Below, in pieces: positions 1-10,129 of a DNA stretch of 64,000 nt. How positions within the stretch are numbered: the stretch's first letter is position 1; every line of letters starts with the position of its first letter. Location of the stretch: the NCBI GenBank assembly GCA_903847205.1, contig CAINDA010000034.1, positions 59,620-123,619 on the forward strand, in the 5' to 3' direction. Source of the DNA: an uncultured Bacteroidota bacterium (GTDB taxonomy: Bacteria; Bacteroidota; Bacteroidia; 2-12-FULL-35-15). Both the position numbers and the translations under genes were made by a program. The notes under the pieces were generated by a model. It was not told the origin of the DNA, did no database searches, and was given only the letters and a program-made list of their open reading frames with translations.

Positions 1-1954
1 TTATAACAACTTTATTAAACACTCTTCCTGTTTTGCTTTCTATTAATAGTGTGTAAACACCAACAGGTAATTGGCTTATATCTATCGCAGTATTATTGGA
101 TGCTTCTTTTTCAATTACTAATTTACCAACAATATCAAACAGGCTGATTTTTGTTAAACCTGTTATTCCTGCTATGTTTAGCGTATTTCCGGCAGGGTTG
201 GGATAAATGGTTATAGAGGAATTATTATTTGATTCTGCTATACCTGTTGTGCCCAAGTATTTCACATTGGAGCGCGAAGCGTTAAAGGCAGTGCGTGTTG
301 GATGGCAGGTGCCATTTATCATAGATGCTTCAACATAGTATTGAGCATTAGGAAATGAAGAATAATCTGTAACTGTATATCCAAATTGATTGCCGGTTGT
401 ATTATCTAAAAAATGAAAACTGCCTGTTGAATTATCATCTCTATAGATATTGTAATTGGATACCGGCGTTGAATTATTTTCTATCTGGTAAGGAGTCCAA
501 TTGAAAACAGCGCCAGTGTTAGATAAATAAATTGTGTTGTGATAATTGCTGAATGCAGATTCTATTCCCTGTGTATTTTTACTTTTCAATTTATAGCGAT
601 ACCCAGTTGATGCAGGATTTGCTGTTAAGTCGGTAAAAGTGCTTAATGAATCTTTTGAAACAGCACCGATGCGATGATATATGTTGGTTGATATTTCGCG
701 ATAAACAATAAAGCTGTCGATAGTAACTAAATTCAGACTTGATTTTTCCCATACTATAATGTTGTGAGTATTGGTATAATCAACTGTAACCAGGCAGATA
801 GGGGGTGCAGTGGGCTGTATTTTATAACTAAAAACGGTGCCATGGCTGTAAGCACCGCCTATTACGCCTGTTCCATATACCATGGAACCTGCAATGCTCA
901 GCGTAGCACGAGGCAGGCTGCCAGTGGGGGTATTTAAATTGAAGAGGTTTTGAAAACCGGTACCAGTGGTATCAACAGAAAAAATAATGCCGCACCCATT
1001 GGCACCTCCGGATGCTGCAGTACTGTATAATGTGCCGTTAGAAAGTATCAATGCACCATTTGGACCCTGTCCGTTTGCACCGTCGAAATCATGAATTTTA
1101 AGATAGCCGCTGCCATCGGTATTTATAGAAAAAACAGTTCCCTTGTTATTAGCTCCTCCGCTGGATGTTGTTCCATATAAGCGATTTCCCGAAAGCGTAA
1201 GGGAAGAAAAAGGCATTGAACCATTTGCATTATCAAAATCAAGCAATTTGTTATAACCTGTACCGTCTGTGTGAACTGAGAATATAACACCAAGCCCGTT
1301 AGCACCGCCGTATAATGTTGTGCCATAAAGCACATTTCCAGAAAGAGTTAAAGCTCCATATCCTGGAAACTGTCCATTTGGACCAGTGAAAGCAAGAAGT
1401 CCTGTATATGCACTGCCGTCAGTATGGATGGAAAACACATTGCCTTTATTCGGCCCTCCCGTTCCATAGGTCATTCCGTAAAGTATATTTCCGGAAATAG
1501 TAAGTGTGCCATAGGGATTTCCTCCTCCGCCTGCTCCGGCTGAACTGTCAATAGCGGAACTAAAATCGTGCAGTTTTGTATAACCGCTGCCATCAGTATG
1601 AATGGAAAATATAGTCCCTTGACCATAATGTCCGTATCCTGAAGTCATTCCGTATAGTACATTCCCAGCACGTATCAATGAACCATAGGGGTTTGAACCG
1701 CTGGCAGTATCTTCAGTGAAAGTATGAAGGTTAATATATCCGGTCCCATCGGCATGCATGGAAAATATAAGCCCTCCATTGCTAGTTCCTCCGCCATTCG
1801 TCATTCCATATAATACACTGTCGTTATCAGAAAGAATTACCGAGCCGAAAGGCTGGTCGCCATTTGTACCGTTGAAATCAAATAATTTAGTGTATTGAGC
1901 TTCAGCTGTTCCCAAGCATGATAAAGCATAGATTAAAATAAATATTTTTTTCAT
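1..1954 (-). CDS. Secreted GloVer-repeat protein with T9SS sorting domain, 3' end cut by window edge
   Basis: About 651 codons are visible. The protein starts with a signal peptide (MKKIFILIYALSCLGTAEA, ending near residue 19). Residues about 20-370 hold seven or eight repeats of the form LYGMT-GG-GTIFSIHTDGSGY, the Gloeo/Verruco (GloVer) repeat expected to build a beta-propeller-like surface domain. An FN3-like stretch follows (about 375-560), then a C-terminal type A sorting domain with IYPNPAGN and a final GVYTLLIESKTGRVFNKVVI. Such domains direct export through the outer membrane by T9SS. The reading frame runs off position 1, probably a few codons before the stop. Start ATG is at 1954. 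Substrate and role are unknown. Paralogues lie at 8713-10119 and 45961-47388. Confidence 0.88.
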   Translation of the reverse strand, partial: MKKIFILIYALSCLGTAEAQYTKLFDFNGTNGDQPFGSVILSDNDSVLYGMTNGGGTSNGGLIFSMHADGTGYINLHTFTEDTASGSNPYGSLIRAGNVLYGMTSGYGHYGQGTIFSIHTDGSGYTKLHDFSSAIDSSAGAGGGGNPYGTLTISGNILYGMTYGTGGPNKGNVFSIHTDGSAYTGLLAFTGPNGQFPGYGALTLSGNVLYGTTLYGGANGLGVIFSVHTDGTGYNKLLDFDNANGSMPFSSLTLSGNRLYGTTSSGGANNKGTVFSINTDGSGYLKIHDFDGANGQGPNGALILSNGTLYSTAASGGANGCGIIFSVDTTGTGFQNLFNLNTPTGSLPRATLSIAGSMVYGTGVIGGAYSHGTVFSYKIQPTAPPICLVTVDYTNTHNIIVWEKSSLNLVTIDSFIVYREISTNIYHRIGAVSKDSLSTFTDLTANPASTGYRYKLKSKNTQGIESAFSNYHNTIYLSNTGAVFNWTPYQIENNSTPVSNYNIYRDDNSTGSFHFLDNTTGNQFGYTVTDYSSFPNAQYYVEASMINGTCHPTRTAFNASRSNVKYLGTTGIAESNNNSSITIYPNPAGNTLNIAGITGLTKISLFDIVGKLVIEKEASNNTAIDISQLPVGVYTLLIESKTGRVFNKVVI

Positions 1955-2024
1955 AGTATTTGTTTATTGCCTACTCTATGCGGTTTTCAGCTTGCTCCGT
2001 TTTTATATTAATTAATTTTTTATT

Positions 2025-2912
2025 TTATTTTGTTTTACTTGCCGCATTTCTGACAGCACTCAAATGCCTGTTATCAAACGGAACTCCGCTGCAGCTTAAA
2101 AGCATTAGTATTTCATTGTTTTCGGCTGTTTGTATGGCATATATTTCCTGCTTTTGATCGTCGGCTACTATATGGGCGAGGTACACAATGTCTTTTCTTT
2201 TTGCATTTATGGCAGCGGCTATTTCTTTTTTTGTTACAATTTTGTAGGGGAAGGGATAGGCGCCTTTCATTTTATCATCATCCGGTTTAACATCATTTTC
2301 GGCCATCCATAATTCTTTGGTTGTGATTTTTTTTGCATCTGCTGTAGGGTAATGCATCATCATTTTCATATATCCCAGCTGACTGTCGGCCAAACCGGGT
2401 AACATGTAAATATTATTTATTATGGATACTTCGCGTGTAAACTCTGCTTTTTCATCCACAAAATCTAAATAGGGATCAATAAAACATCTGAACATGGAAG
2501 ATTCGAATTCTCTTTTTTTAATTTCTTCTGTTTTGCGGTTTGGGATTATCACCAGCATTTTGCTGTAGGATGTTTTTGTTTTTGAGGTTATCATATCGGT
2601 TCCGTAATGCGATGTGTTTGTTGTAATGCTTTTTTCGAGTTCAATGTAGGACATCACATAATTTACCGGAGTGATTTTTAAATAGGCTGCTAACTCTGAT
2701 GTTTTAATTACTTTATACTTTCCTGCTTTCCATACCGAAGCCATTACTTCTTCTGCTGTTTTATTAAAAGCATCATCATTACTAACCGCAACTACTGTGG
2801 TACTTTGTTTCTGACGTTCAATGTCGGCTGTTGAGCAATAGGCAAACTGCCCGAAACTGTTTGCTGATGCAGTAATAAGCAGTGATGCGATAAAAATGTT
2901 TTTTGATTTCAT
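2025..2912 (-). CDS. Hypothetical secreted/periplasmic protein
   Basis: A 295-residue protein with an N-terminal signal peptide (MKSKNIFIASLLITASANSFG, cleavage near residue 21). The rest is mixed alpha/beta and soluble, with no transmembrane segment and no motif I recognise. A conspicuous charged stretch (ENDVKPDDDKMKG) sits near residue 205. It lies between two genes for T9SS-exported proteins on the same strand, but it lacks the C-terminal sorting domain, so periplasmic location is the simpler reading. Function not assigned. Confidence 0.8.
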   Translation of the reverse strand: MKSKNIFIASLLITASANSFGQFAYCSTADIERQKQSTTVVAVSNDDAFNKTAEEVMASVWKAGKYKVIKTSELAAYLKITPVNYVMSYIELEKSITTNTSHYGTDMITSKTKTSYSKMLVIIPNRKTEEIKKREFESSMFRCFIDPYLDFVDEKAEFTREVSIINNIYMLPGLADSQLGYMKMMMHYPTADAKKITTKELWMAENDVKPDDDKMKGAYPFPYKIVTKKEIAAAINAKRKDIVYLAHIVADDQKQEIYAIQTAENNEILMLLSCSGVPFDNRHLSAVRNAASKTK

Positions 2913-2963
2913 AAGGTATATTGGTTAATTGTTTTCTATTTTTTAAAGTATGCATTTTTAAAA

Positions 2964-3878
2964 TTACTGCACAATTAATTTTTTGTTTGTTGTTCCTCCA
3001 TCCATATCAATTGCAGTAAGGATATAGGTTCCGCTTTGCAAATTGTCGATTTTTAATTTTGACTGATTGTGTGTCTCATGCCGAATAATAATGTTTCCAA
3101 GCAAATCAGTGATTCGTATTTCTTTTATTGATTTATCGAAGTCAATGATGAATGAGCCATTTGAAGGATTGGGGGAAATATTTATTTGATTGCTTTTTTT
3201 CTCAGCTGTATTAACCGAAGTAATAAGTTCGCAGTTTGCTGCAGTGCTGGGATAAAGAGTTTGTCCGTTTTGATGGAAACAGGTGAGTGAATAATCACCT
3301 CCATCTGTAATACAGCCTGGAGAAAGTCCCATTAATCCAAAGGTTGAGCCTATGCCTTCAATGAAATAAAAATTATAGCATGAATTTAATTTCCATCTTT
3401 TACGATATAGGCCTCCGACTAACACCGAATCAATAGATTGTACAGTATCTGATGGGCTGGCAAATGTTTCTGTATATCCTTTTACAGTGTCGCCTACAGC
3501 CATATTAAAATCATAAAGTAATTGTTCGGTTGTATCGGTGGGTCGAATAAAAAAAACTTTTTTATTGGGTATATCCTGTCTGACTCCTCCTGCATAATAT
3601 CCTGGATTAGTCCAGGAGCCTGTTGCAGCGCATCCCCCATTTGAAACAATTACTTGAATCGGTACAGTAAGTTTACGATAATTAATACTCTTTATTATTG
3701 TATCTCCTGTGATTCTAATTGAATATAAATGCTCCCAGCTGTCAAAAAATAATCCACAGGGAGCGTGAGAATCAATATTCCAAATAGCCGATGAATCTGG
3801 GAAAGGATGATAAACCCAAGTCTGCGCCTTAGATGAGAGAGTCATAATTATTAAAATAATAAGAAGCAGTTTTTTCAT
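2964..3878 (-). CDS. T9SS type A sorting domain-containing secreted protein
   Basis: A 304-residue protein with a signal peptide (MKKLLLIILIIMTLSSKAQ). The middle part (about 20-215) is a beta-rich unknown domain with several cysteines (NGGCAATG, SPGCITDGG). Residues about 228-304 form a T9SS sorting domain: ISPNPSNGSFIIDFD, then IRITDLLGNIII, then LQSGTYILTAIDMDGG and a closing NKKLIVQ. Export to the cell surface or medium is therefore expected. I do not recognise the central domain. Confidence 0.85.
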   Translation of the reverse strand: MKKLLLIILIIMTLSSKAQTWVYHPFPDSSAIWNIDSHAPCGLFFDSWEHLYSIRITGDTIIKSINYRKLTVPIQVIVSNGGCAATGSWTNPGYYAGGVRQDIPNKKVFFIRPTDTTEQLLYDFNMAVGDTVKGYTETFASPSDTVQSIDSVLVGGLYRKRWKLNSCYNFYFIEGIGSTFGLMGLSPGCITDGGDYSLTCFHQNGQTLYPSTAANCELITSVNTAEKKSNQINISPNPSNGSFIIDFDKSIKEIRITDLLGNIIIRHETHNQSKLKIDNLQSGTYILTAIDMDGGTTNKKLIVQ

Positions 3879-3949
3879 TTTTGATTTTAATTTCCTTCTC
3901 GGTAGTAGTCAATTCCTGCTAACGGCACTTAATTTTTATCAGGCGGTTT

Positions 3950-4999
3950 TTATTCCATTTCATCGTCTTCATAGTCTTCATAGTCTTCATCGTCTTCATC
4001 GTACTCTTCCTCCCCAATATATTCTTCATCTAAGCCATTGTTTTTTATATATAGTGATTTGTAATACCGGGCTTTATCATAATCGCCTTTTGCACCGTAA
4101 GCACTTCTAAGATTGTTATACATATAATTGAGTGCGATTTTATCATCGGCTGTTTCCAGAGCCTTTTCGAGCATTTCTATTCCTTCTTTCGGCTTTCCTT
4201 CATTGTTAATGAAAATATATGCAATATTGTTCAGAGCAAATAAATAGTCTGGTTTTAGTTTAAGAGTTTCGGTATAATGATGCAATGCGCGGTAATAATC
4301 CTCTAAGGCTTGATAGCAAACCCCTATGCCATAATGAGAATCGGCTTTTTCGGCTTTTTTTTCTAATGCTTTTTTAAACCATGGTATTGCTTCATCATAT
4401 GACTGCATCTCTACCAGGGTTTTTGCGAGATCTTCGGCAATAAAGCCGTCTTTATCTTCAGGATTAAGCTGGAGTGCTTTTTTGTAGTAATCTAATGCGG
4501 TATCCAATTGATCCAGGTTAAAATATGCGCCGGCACGTTGGAAGTAACTGTTTTCTTTGCCGTTTTTTATATTATCATTATCTAATAATTCATATACTTT
4601 AATGGCATTTTCAAAGTCGCCCAAAACGGAATGAATCCCCCCCCATTCAATAATACAATCTTCGCAGGAAGGATCAATTTCATGGCCTTTTCGGTAATTA
4701 TCAATTGCTTTTTCTATTTCATTTTCTTGGGCATAAGAGCGCCCCAAAGCCAAATAGGTTTCTTTGGTAAACATATTTTTGGTATCTATTATACTCATTC
4801 TGCCTGCAAGGCGGATCGCTTCTTTCGGATCGAAAAATGAAGTATAGCTAAGCAAGCGCTGCGTCAAGTAAAGTTCATCTTCGGGGTGCTGTTTAAGTGC
4901 TTCGCGAAGCTGGGCTATTTCTCTTGCTAAATAAGTTGCCTGCGGCTCACGAGGTATTGGGTTGAGATAAGCCGGTATTTTAATGTTGTGTGAGGCCAT
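3950..4999 (-). CDS. TPR-repeat protein with acidic C-terminal tail
   Basis: A 349-residue protein without signal peptide. Residues about 70-310 are a run of tetratricopeptide repeats, for example ALDYYKKALQLNPEDKDG and SHYGIGVCYQALEDYYRALHHYTETLKLKP. TPRs form protein-binding superhelices; the partner is unknown. The last ~25 residues are almost entirely Asp/Glu with Tyr (DEEYIGEEEYDEDDEDYED), absent from the otherwise close paralogue just upstream (5152-6162). The two share nearly identical N-termini (QATYLARE and QLREALKQHPEDELYL) and are a tandem duplication. The acidic tail could bind cations or basic proteins, which is inference only. Confidence 0.85.
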   Translation of the reverse strand: MASHNIKIPAYLNPIPREPQATYLAREIAQLREALKQHPEDELYLTQRLLSYTSFFDPKEAIRLAGRMSIIDTKNMFTKETYLALGRSYAQENEIEKAIDNYRKGHEIDPSCEDCIIEWGGIHSVLGDFENAIKVYELLDNDNIKNGKENSYFQRAGAYFNLDQLDTALDYYKKALQLNPEDKDGFIAEDLAKTLVEMQSYDEAIPWFKKALEKKAEKADSHYGIGVCYQALEDYYRALHHYTETLKLKPDYLFALNNIAYIFINNEGKPKEGIEMLEKALETADDKIALNYMYNNLRSAYGAKGDYDKARYYKSLYIKNNGLDEEYIGEEEYDEDDEDYEDYEDDEME

Positions 5000-5151
5000 G
5001 TGATTTTTGTTTAATGATGTTTGCTGATTTAATGTTTATCTTTTTTTTATATTGTTAGGGCTGATGTTGTGTTTTATTGTTTTCGGCAAGATGCCGGTTA
5101 AATTAAGCGGTGCGCGGGGCTCCGCCTAACGTTTTTACTGCTTAACGTTTT

Positions 5152-6162
5152 TTATTCCAATTCACCGCCTTCTTCGCGTGTAAAATCTACATCAAAGCCA
5201 AGACTTTTCATATATAATGTTTTGTAATAATCGGCTTTATCATAATCGCTTATTTTATTGTAAACTCTGCTGAGGTTCATGTAAATAATTGTGAGTGTAT
5301 TTTTATCTTCGGCGGTTTCAATGGCCTTTTCTAGCAGTTCTATTCCTTTTTTCAGCTGTCCTTCCTCGTTAACGGCAATGCCTGCAATATTATTCAGCGC
5401 ATTTGCAAAGCCGGGTTTTAGCTTAAGAGTTTCGGTATAATGGTGCATGGCGAGGTAATGATCTTCCATACCTTCATAACAAAGACCCAGGCCGAAATGT
5501 GAATCGGCTGCTTCAGGATTTTTTTCTAATGCTTTTTTAAACCATTCTATTGCTTCATTATATTGTTTTTGAAGCAGAAGGGTTTTGCCGATGTCTTCGG
5601 AAAGGATTCCGTCTGTATCATCGGGATTAAGCAGGAGTGCTTTTTTGTAAAAATCCAAGGCGGTATCATATTGCTTTAGGTTGTAATGCATGGCGGCACG
5701 GTAGCGGTAACTGTTTTCTTTGCCAAGCCTTACTTTATCATTATCTAAAAGTTCATATATTTTAATGGCGTTTTCATAATCGAACTTAGCTGCATAAAGC
5801 TCTGCCCATTCGGTAATAAATTCTTCGCAGGAAGGATTTATTTCATGGCCTTTGCGGTAATAGTCCATAGCTTTTTCTGTTTCTTTTTTATCAGTATAAG
5901 AGCGTGCCAAAACTATGTATGTATCTTCGATATATTTTTTTTCAATATCTATTTCAAGCAGCTTGTTTGCTATAAGGATTGACTCTTCAGCATCCGTTAA
6001 TGAAACAAAGATGAGCAGCCGCTGCAGCAGGTAAAGTTCATCTTCGGGATGCTGTTTAAGCGCTTCGCGAAGCTGGGCTGTCTCCCTTGCTAAATAAGTT
6101 GCCTGCGGTTCATCGGGTATTGTTTCAAGATAAGCCATTCTGCCGTGAATAAATGCTGTCAT
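5152..6162 (-). CDS. TPR-repeat protein, tandem paralogue
   Basis: A 336-residue cytoplasmic TPR protein (no signal peptide), closely related to the product of 3950-4999. Repeats run from about residue 75 to 300 (for example ALDFYKKALLLNPDDTDG and AIEWFKKALEKNPEAADSHFGLG). It ends in FTREEGGELE, so it has only a short acidic end rather than the long Asp/Glu tail of its sister. The DNA upstream of both genes is also similar (about 5020-5060 and 6180-6240, shared ATGTTTGCTGA and GGCTGATG words), so the duplication included upstream sequence. Function unknown beyond a likely scaffolding role. Confidence 0.85.
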   Translation of the reverse strand: MTAFIHGRMAYLETIPDEPQATYLARETAQLREALKQHPEDELYLLQRLLIFVSLTDAEESILIANKLLEIDIEKKYIEDTYIVLARSYTDKKETEKAMDYYRKGHEINPSCEEFITEWAELYAAKFDYENAIKIYELLDNDKVRLGKENSYRYRAAMHYNLKQYDTALDFYKKALLLNPDDTDGILSEDIGKTLLLQKQYNEAIEWFKKALEKNPEAADSHFGLGLCYEGMEDHYLAMHHYTETLKLKPGFANALNNIAGIAVNEEGQLKKGIELLEKAIETAEDKNTLTIIYMNLSRVYNKISDYDKADYYKTLYMKSLGFDVDFTREEGGELE

Positions 6163-6281
6163 GTGTTATTTTTTTTGATGTTGATGTTTGCTGAATTTAA
6201 GGTTTATCAGGGGTTTGTATTGTTGCGGCTGATGCAGAGTTATTGGTTTAATTTAGGGGCAAGATGGGTTAATGGGAAACA

Positions 6282-8705
6282 TTATTGCACAACTATTTTC
6301 TTATTCACAACATTTTTATCAGCATCAATTATCTGAACAAAATATATTCCTGCCTTCATTTGTCCTTTTTCAATTATCAGCTCTTTGCCTGTGAAGTTTA
6401 TTGATTTAATTTCTTTGCCAAGAATATCAATAATTTTTATTGTTGTTTTTTTTTGTTCTTGTGTAAATGAAATGGTGGTTTGGGAGAGAAAGGGGTTAGG
6501 AGAAATAATAATTTCTGAAAAGACATTTATTTCAGTTATTCCTGCACTTCCTGCATTTATTGTAATTGAGTCATTTATTTTATTGAATATTTGTGAAACG
6601 CCTGCTGCGTTATCTGCTGTATAATTAGAAATAGAAAAATGCATGGTAGAAGTTGTTGGGATGGTATTTTTTATGCGAAATTTAAAGTCTGCAATTTTGC
6701 CAAAACCGCTTGCGTTGGTGTGGTTAATTCGCGTTATTGCACCATAAGCTGTGTTTGACAAAGCATCGGTCTTTGTTATTTTTATTGCATTGGTTCCGGG
6801 GGTTCCCAGCCAGCTGGCAGGATATGAAATGCTTTCGGTATTGAGTTGCACAAGTGATGAATTATAATTTATATTAAAAGCAATGCCGTATAAATTATTT
6901 ACCGGCGTTGATGAGTTTCCTAACCATACCTCCGCATCCACCCAATCTCCCGGATTATATGAACTGCTGGATGTAATAAAAGAAATACCAGATGCTGTTC
7001 TTTCATTAAAGTTATTGTTATTTTGGCTTATAGAATGGGTTAAACTAAAATTCAAATTGACTGCTAAAGTATCATTGATATCAATTGTTCCATCGCCATT
7101 ACAATCGGCGTGCATAATATCATATCCGTTAGTTTCCATTGTACCCCAATTTGCTGAAGAATCTGCCAGCCATAAATTATTTATACTATCTCTTGAAAAA
7201 CCTGAATGGCCATAAAACAATCCAATTGGTAATAAATCTATATTATCTACGATGCGATTATTATCGACATCTCCCGGCCAAACATATTTATCGGATGGTA
7301 ATTTTGCAAGAAACATATTACATTGATTACTGCCCGCCCCATTGACTAACGTGTCAATACCGAAGGAAATGGATGAACTTTGAAAAGACCCCGAGATATA
7401 TAAATTATTTGAAGCATCGATAGTAACAGAACTAGCTGCATCATTTAGAGTGCCACCCACGCTTTTTGCCCAGAGCACATTGCCATTGGGATCATATTTC
7501 ACAAGAAACATATCAGAAGTAGCCATAATATCACAAGGAAAATATATGCTGTCATTAGTCAAAGTAATAGAGCCGAAGATGATAGAGTTACATGGAAAAG
7601 ATCCTACCACATAACAATTACCCTGTGTATCAACAATATTTGAATTTACTCTAACATCATTAGTACCGCCTGCACTTTTCGCCCAAAGTAAATTGCCACT
7701 TGCATTATATTTAGCAAGAAACATATTACCACAACCAGCTGCTGTCAAAATAGTAGATCCAAAGGTGATAGCTTGACTTTGAAAAGAGCCTGACAAATAC
7801 AGATTGCCAAAAGCATCGGCAGCAACGGAACTTCCATAATCTTTATGGGTTCCTCCAGCACTTTTTGCCCAAAGTACATTGCCGACCGCATCATATTTGG
7901 CAATAAAAATATCGGATGAACCATTGGTAGTATCATTAGACAATGTGTTGGAGCCAAATGAGATTGTTTGACTTGAAAAAGCTCCAGCAACATAAATACC
8001 CGAAGTATCGGCAGTAATAGAATAAGCTGCTTCATTTTGAGCTCCTCCAACACTTTTAGCCCAAAGCACATTGCCGGCAGAATCATATTTTACAATAAAC
8101 ATATCTGAATATTGATTGCCCATATAGGGCAAAGAATTAGTCAAAGTAATGGAGTCAAAGGCAATAGTATAGCTTCCAGAAGTTCCTGCGATATAAGCAT
8201 TACCGGATGCATCAACAGTAACGCTTTCAGAATAATCACCAGTGCCTCCTGCTCTTTTTGCCCAAAGGACGTTGCCGTTGGTATCGTATTTAACAAGAAA
8301 TATGCCTGCGTTTATTAAAGTAATAGTTCCAAAAGTAATTGTATGGCTATAAAAAAATCCAGTAACGTATATATTTCCGGAAGCGTCGGCAATAACGGAA
8401 CATGCCCTGTCAATAGAATTTCCGCCTGCTCCTTTTGCCCAAAGCACATTGCCATTAGGATCATATTTAATAAGATATGCATCTTCAAAACCCCCGCCTG
8501 CATTAGTCAAAGTGACAGCGCCGAAGAGAATAGTGGAACTCTGAAAACTTCCCGCCATATATATATTGCCTAAAGCATCAGCGGCAACAGAATAGGCCTG
8601 ATCATCAGCATTTTCATTTGCACTCTTCGCCCATAACCATGGAGGCGATTGTGCAAAAGAATTTAAAGTTGCAATACTGAATAGCAGAAGTAGTTTTGTT
8701 TTCAT
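6282..8705 (-). CDS. SBBP beta-propeller repeat protein with dockerin-like segment and T9SS sorting domain
   Basis: An 807-residue secreted protein. After a signal peptide (MKTKLLLLFSIATLNSFAQ) residues about 20-475 contain eight or nine SBBP-type repeats with the signature NVLWAKSAGG followed by VAADASGNIYVAGSF, predicted to form a beta-propeller. Residues about 480-560 carry two Asp-rich loops (GDVDNNRIVDNIDLL and ADCNGDGTIDINDTLAVNL) resembling dockerin or EF-hand-like calcium loops, followed by a cohesin-like beta domain (VDAEVWLGNSSTPVNNLYG). The last ~75 residues are a T9SS sorting domain (IISPNPFLSQTTISF to NKKIVVQ). No enzymatic site is visible, and a surface adhesin or structural role is plausible. 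Confidence 0.87.
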   Translation of the reverse strand: MKTKLLLLFSIATLNSFAQSPPWLWAKSANENADDQAYSVAADALGNIYMAGSFQSSTILFGAVTLTNAGGGFEDAYLIKYDPNGNVLWAKGAGGNSIDRACSVIADASGNIYVTGFFYSHTITFGTITLINAGIFLVKYDTNGNVLWAKRAGGTGDYSESVTVDASGNAYIAGTSGSYTIAFDSITLTNSLPYMGNQYSDMFIVKYDSAGNVLWAKSVGGAQNEAAYSITADTSGIYVAGAFSSQTISFGSNTLSNDTTNGSSDIFIAKYDAVGNVLWAKSAGGTHKDYGSSVAADAFGNLYLSGSFQSQAITFGSTILTAAGCGNMFLAKYNASGNLLWAKSAGGTNDVRVNSNIVDTQGNCYVVGSFPCNSIIFGSITLTNDSIYFPCDIMATSDMFLVKYDPNGNVLWAKSVGGTLNDAASSVTIDASNNLYISGSFQSSSISFGIDTLVNGAGSNQCNMFLAKLPSDKYVWPGDVDNNRIVDNIDLLPIGLFYGHSGFSRDSINNLWLADSSANWGTMETNGYDIMHADCNGDGTIDINDTLAVNLNFSLTHSISQNNNNFNERTASGISFITSSSSYNPGDWVDAEVWLGNSSTPVNNLYGIAFNINYNSSLVQLNTESISYPASWLGTPGTNAIKITKTDALSNTAYGAITRINHTNASGFGKIADFKFRIKNTIPTTSTMHFSISNYTADNAAGVSQIFNKINDSITINAGSAGITEINVFSEIIISPNPFLSQTTISFTQEQKKTTIKIIDILGKEIKSINFTGKELIIEKGQMKAGIYFVQIIDADKNVVNKKIVVQ

Positions 8706-8712
8706 TGTGCTT

Positions 8713-10119
8713 TTATTTTTGAATGATTAGTTTTTGAACGGAGGTTCCTTTTTCTGTTTTGATGTTAATAAAATAAATCCCATTGGGCTGCTTGCTTAAA
8801 TCAATTTCTGATTTTACATTTTTGATTTCGGATTGATAAACAATTGCCCCTAGAATATCAGTGATGAAGAGTTTATAATCATTTTCTTTTGTGTCAATAG
8901 TAAATGTTCCGTTGCTGGGATTGGGATATATTTTAAAATCAGTTTCTGAATTATTCTCAGTTATGCCCATCCCTGCAGAATGAAATTTAAATATTGTTCC
9001 ATGACTGTTTGTGCCGCCAAGCAATGTCATTCCATATAGAGAGTTTCCATTAAAAAAAAGCGAACCATAAGGACTACTTCCATCTCCAATGCCAGAAAAA
9101 TCATAAAGTTTGGCATATCCTGTTCCATCAGGCTTCACTTGAACAATGCTCCCGCAGCCAACATTACAACCAAGCGAACCCCCGCTGGTTCCCATTCCAT
9201 ATAAATAAGTTCCATCATAGGTAAGGGAACCACTAGGCAATCCACCGTTTCCCATCAGGCCTGTAAAATCAAGCAATTTGGCAAAACTGGTTCCATCGTT
9301 CTTTATTTTAAAGATTGTTCCCTGCTGACTTGATCCTCCGCTGTTTGTCATTCCAAATAGAAAATTTCCTATAGAAATAAGATAGCCATTCGTTGGATTT
9401 CTGCCATTATCAAAATTATACAATATGGAATATGCTGTTCCATCCGGTTTTATTTTAAAGATTGTTCCGCAGCCACCATTGCTGCATATGTATGCGCCAC
9501 CGGTTGTAGTCATTCCATAAAGAAATGTACCGTCAAAAACAAGGGAACCCCAAGGATTACTGCCATCTGGACCGTTGCTGCTTCCGAAATTATGGAGAAC
9601 AGAATACCCGGTTCCATCTTTATTTATTTTAAAAATATTACCATTATTTAAACTCGTCATTCCATATAGAAAAGTTCCATCAGAAATTAAAGAGCCTTCA
9701 GGTTTATGTCCGCCTGATCCGGGTGTACTAAAATCATATATAATTGAATAGCCTGTTCCATCGGTTTTTATTTTAAAAATGGTTCCCTCACCTTGAGAGC
9801 CGCCATTTGGTAATAATCCATACATGAAAGTTCCATCATTAAAAAGATCGCCCTCAGTATATGAGGGGATATCGCTTAGTTTTGAATACGCAGTTCCATC
9901 AGGTTTTATTTTAAAGATTGTTCCAGCATTACTTGTCCCGCCTAAACTTGTAATTCCATACAAAAAAGTTCCGTCAGAAATAAGGGAGCCATAAGGGGAG
10001 GCTCCATTTGGAATGCCCGCAAAATTGAGAATGGTGGTGTATTGAGCCGAACAATTGATAATTGATAATTGGCAGTTGATAATTAAAAGGCTTATGATTA
10101 AGAGTTTTGATTTTTTCAT
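8713..10119 (-). CDS. Secreted GloVer-repeat protein with T9SS sorting domain
   Basis: A 468-residue protein with signal peptide (about 1-26) and eight or nine GloVer repeats, each built on GSLISDGTFLYGMT, then GGTSNAGTIFKIKPDGTGYS. The C-terminal ~80 residues are a T9SS sorting domain (FKIYPNPSNGTFTID, then LPNGIYFINIKTEKGTSVQK). It lies 7 bp downstream of the next gene's stop (8713 versus 8705), so the genes around it are tightly packed and probably co-transcribed. It is the same family as 1-1954 and especially 45961-47388, which has nearly the same repeat wording and length. Confidence 0.88.
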   Translation of the reverse strand: MKKSKLLIISLLIINCQLSIINCSAQYTTILNFAGIPNGASPYGSLISDGTFLYGITSLGGTSNAGTIFKIKPDGTAYSKLSDIPSYTEGDLFNDGTFMYGLLPNGGSQGEGTIFKIKTDGTGYSIIYDFSTPGSGGHKPEGSLISDGTFLYGMTSLNNGNIFKINKDGTGYSVLHNFGSSNGPDGSNPWGSLVFDGTFLYGMTTTGGAYICSNGGCGTIFKIKPDGTAYSILYNFDNGRNPTNGYLISIGNFLFGMTNSGGSSQQGTIFKIKNDGTSFAKLLDFTGLMGNGGLPSGSLTYDGTYLYGMGTSGGSLGCNVGCGSIVQVKPDGTGYAKLYDFSGIGDGSSPYGSLFFNGNSLYGMTLLGGTNSHGTIFKFHSAGMGITENNSETDFKIYPNPSNGTFTIDTKENDYKLFITDILGAIVYQSEIKNVKSEIDLSKQPNGIYFINIKTEKGTSVQKLIIQK

Positions 10120-10129
10120 TTTTGTTGTT

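Noticed and set aside
5095..5125. Possible attC-like palindrome (GCGGGGCTCCGCCTAACG)
   Set aside because: A single site containing one RYYYAAC-like word, with no partner core site or integrase; better explained as an ordinary hairpin between the TPR genes.
7745..8086. Minus-strand ORF rich in LLPMLLAICICQ-type repeats inside the SBBP gene
   Set aside because: Frame-shifted shadow of the repeated beta-propeller codons.
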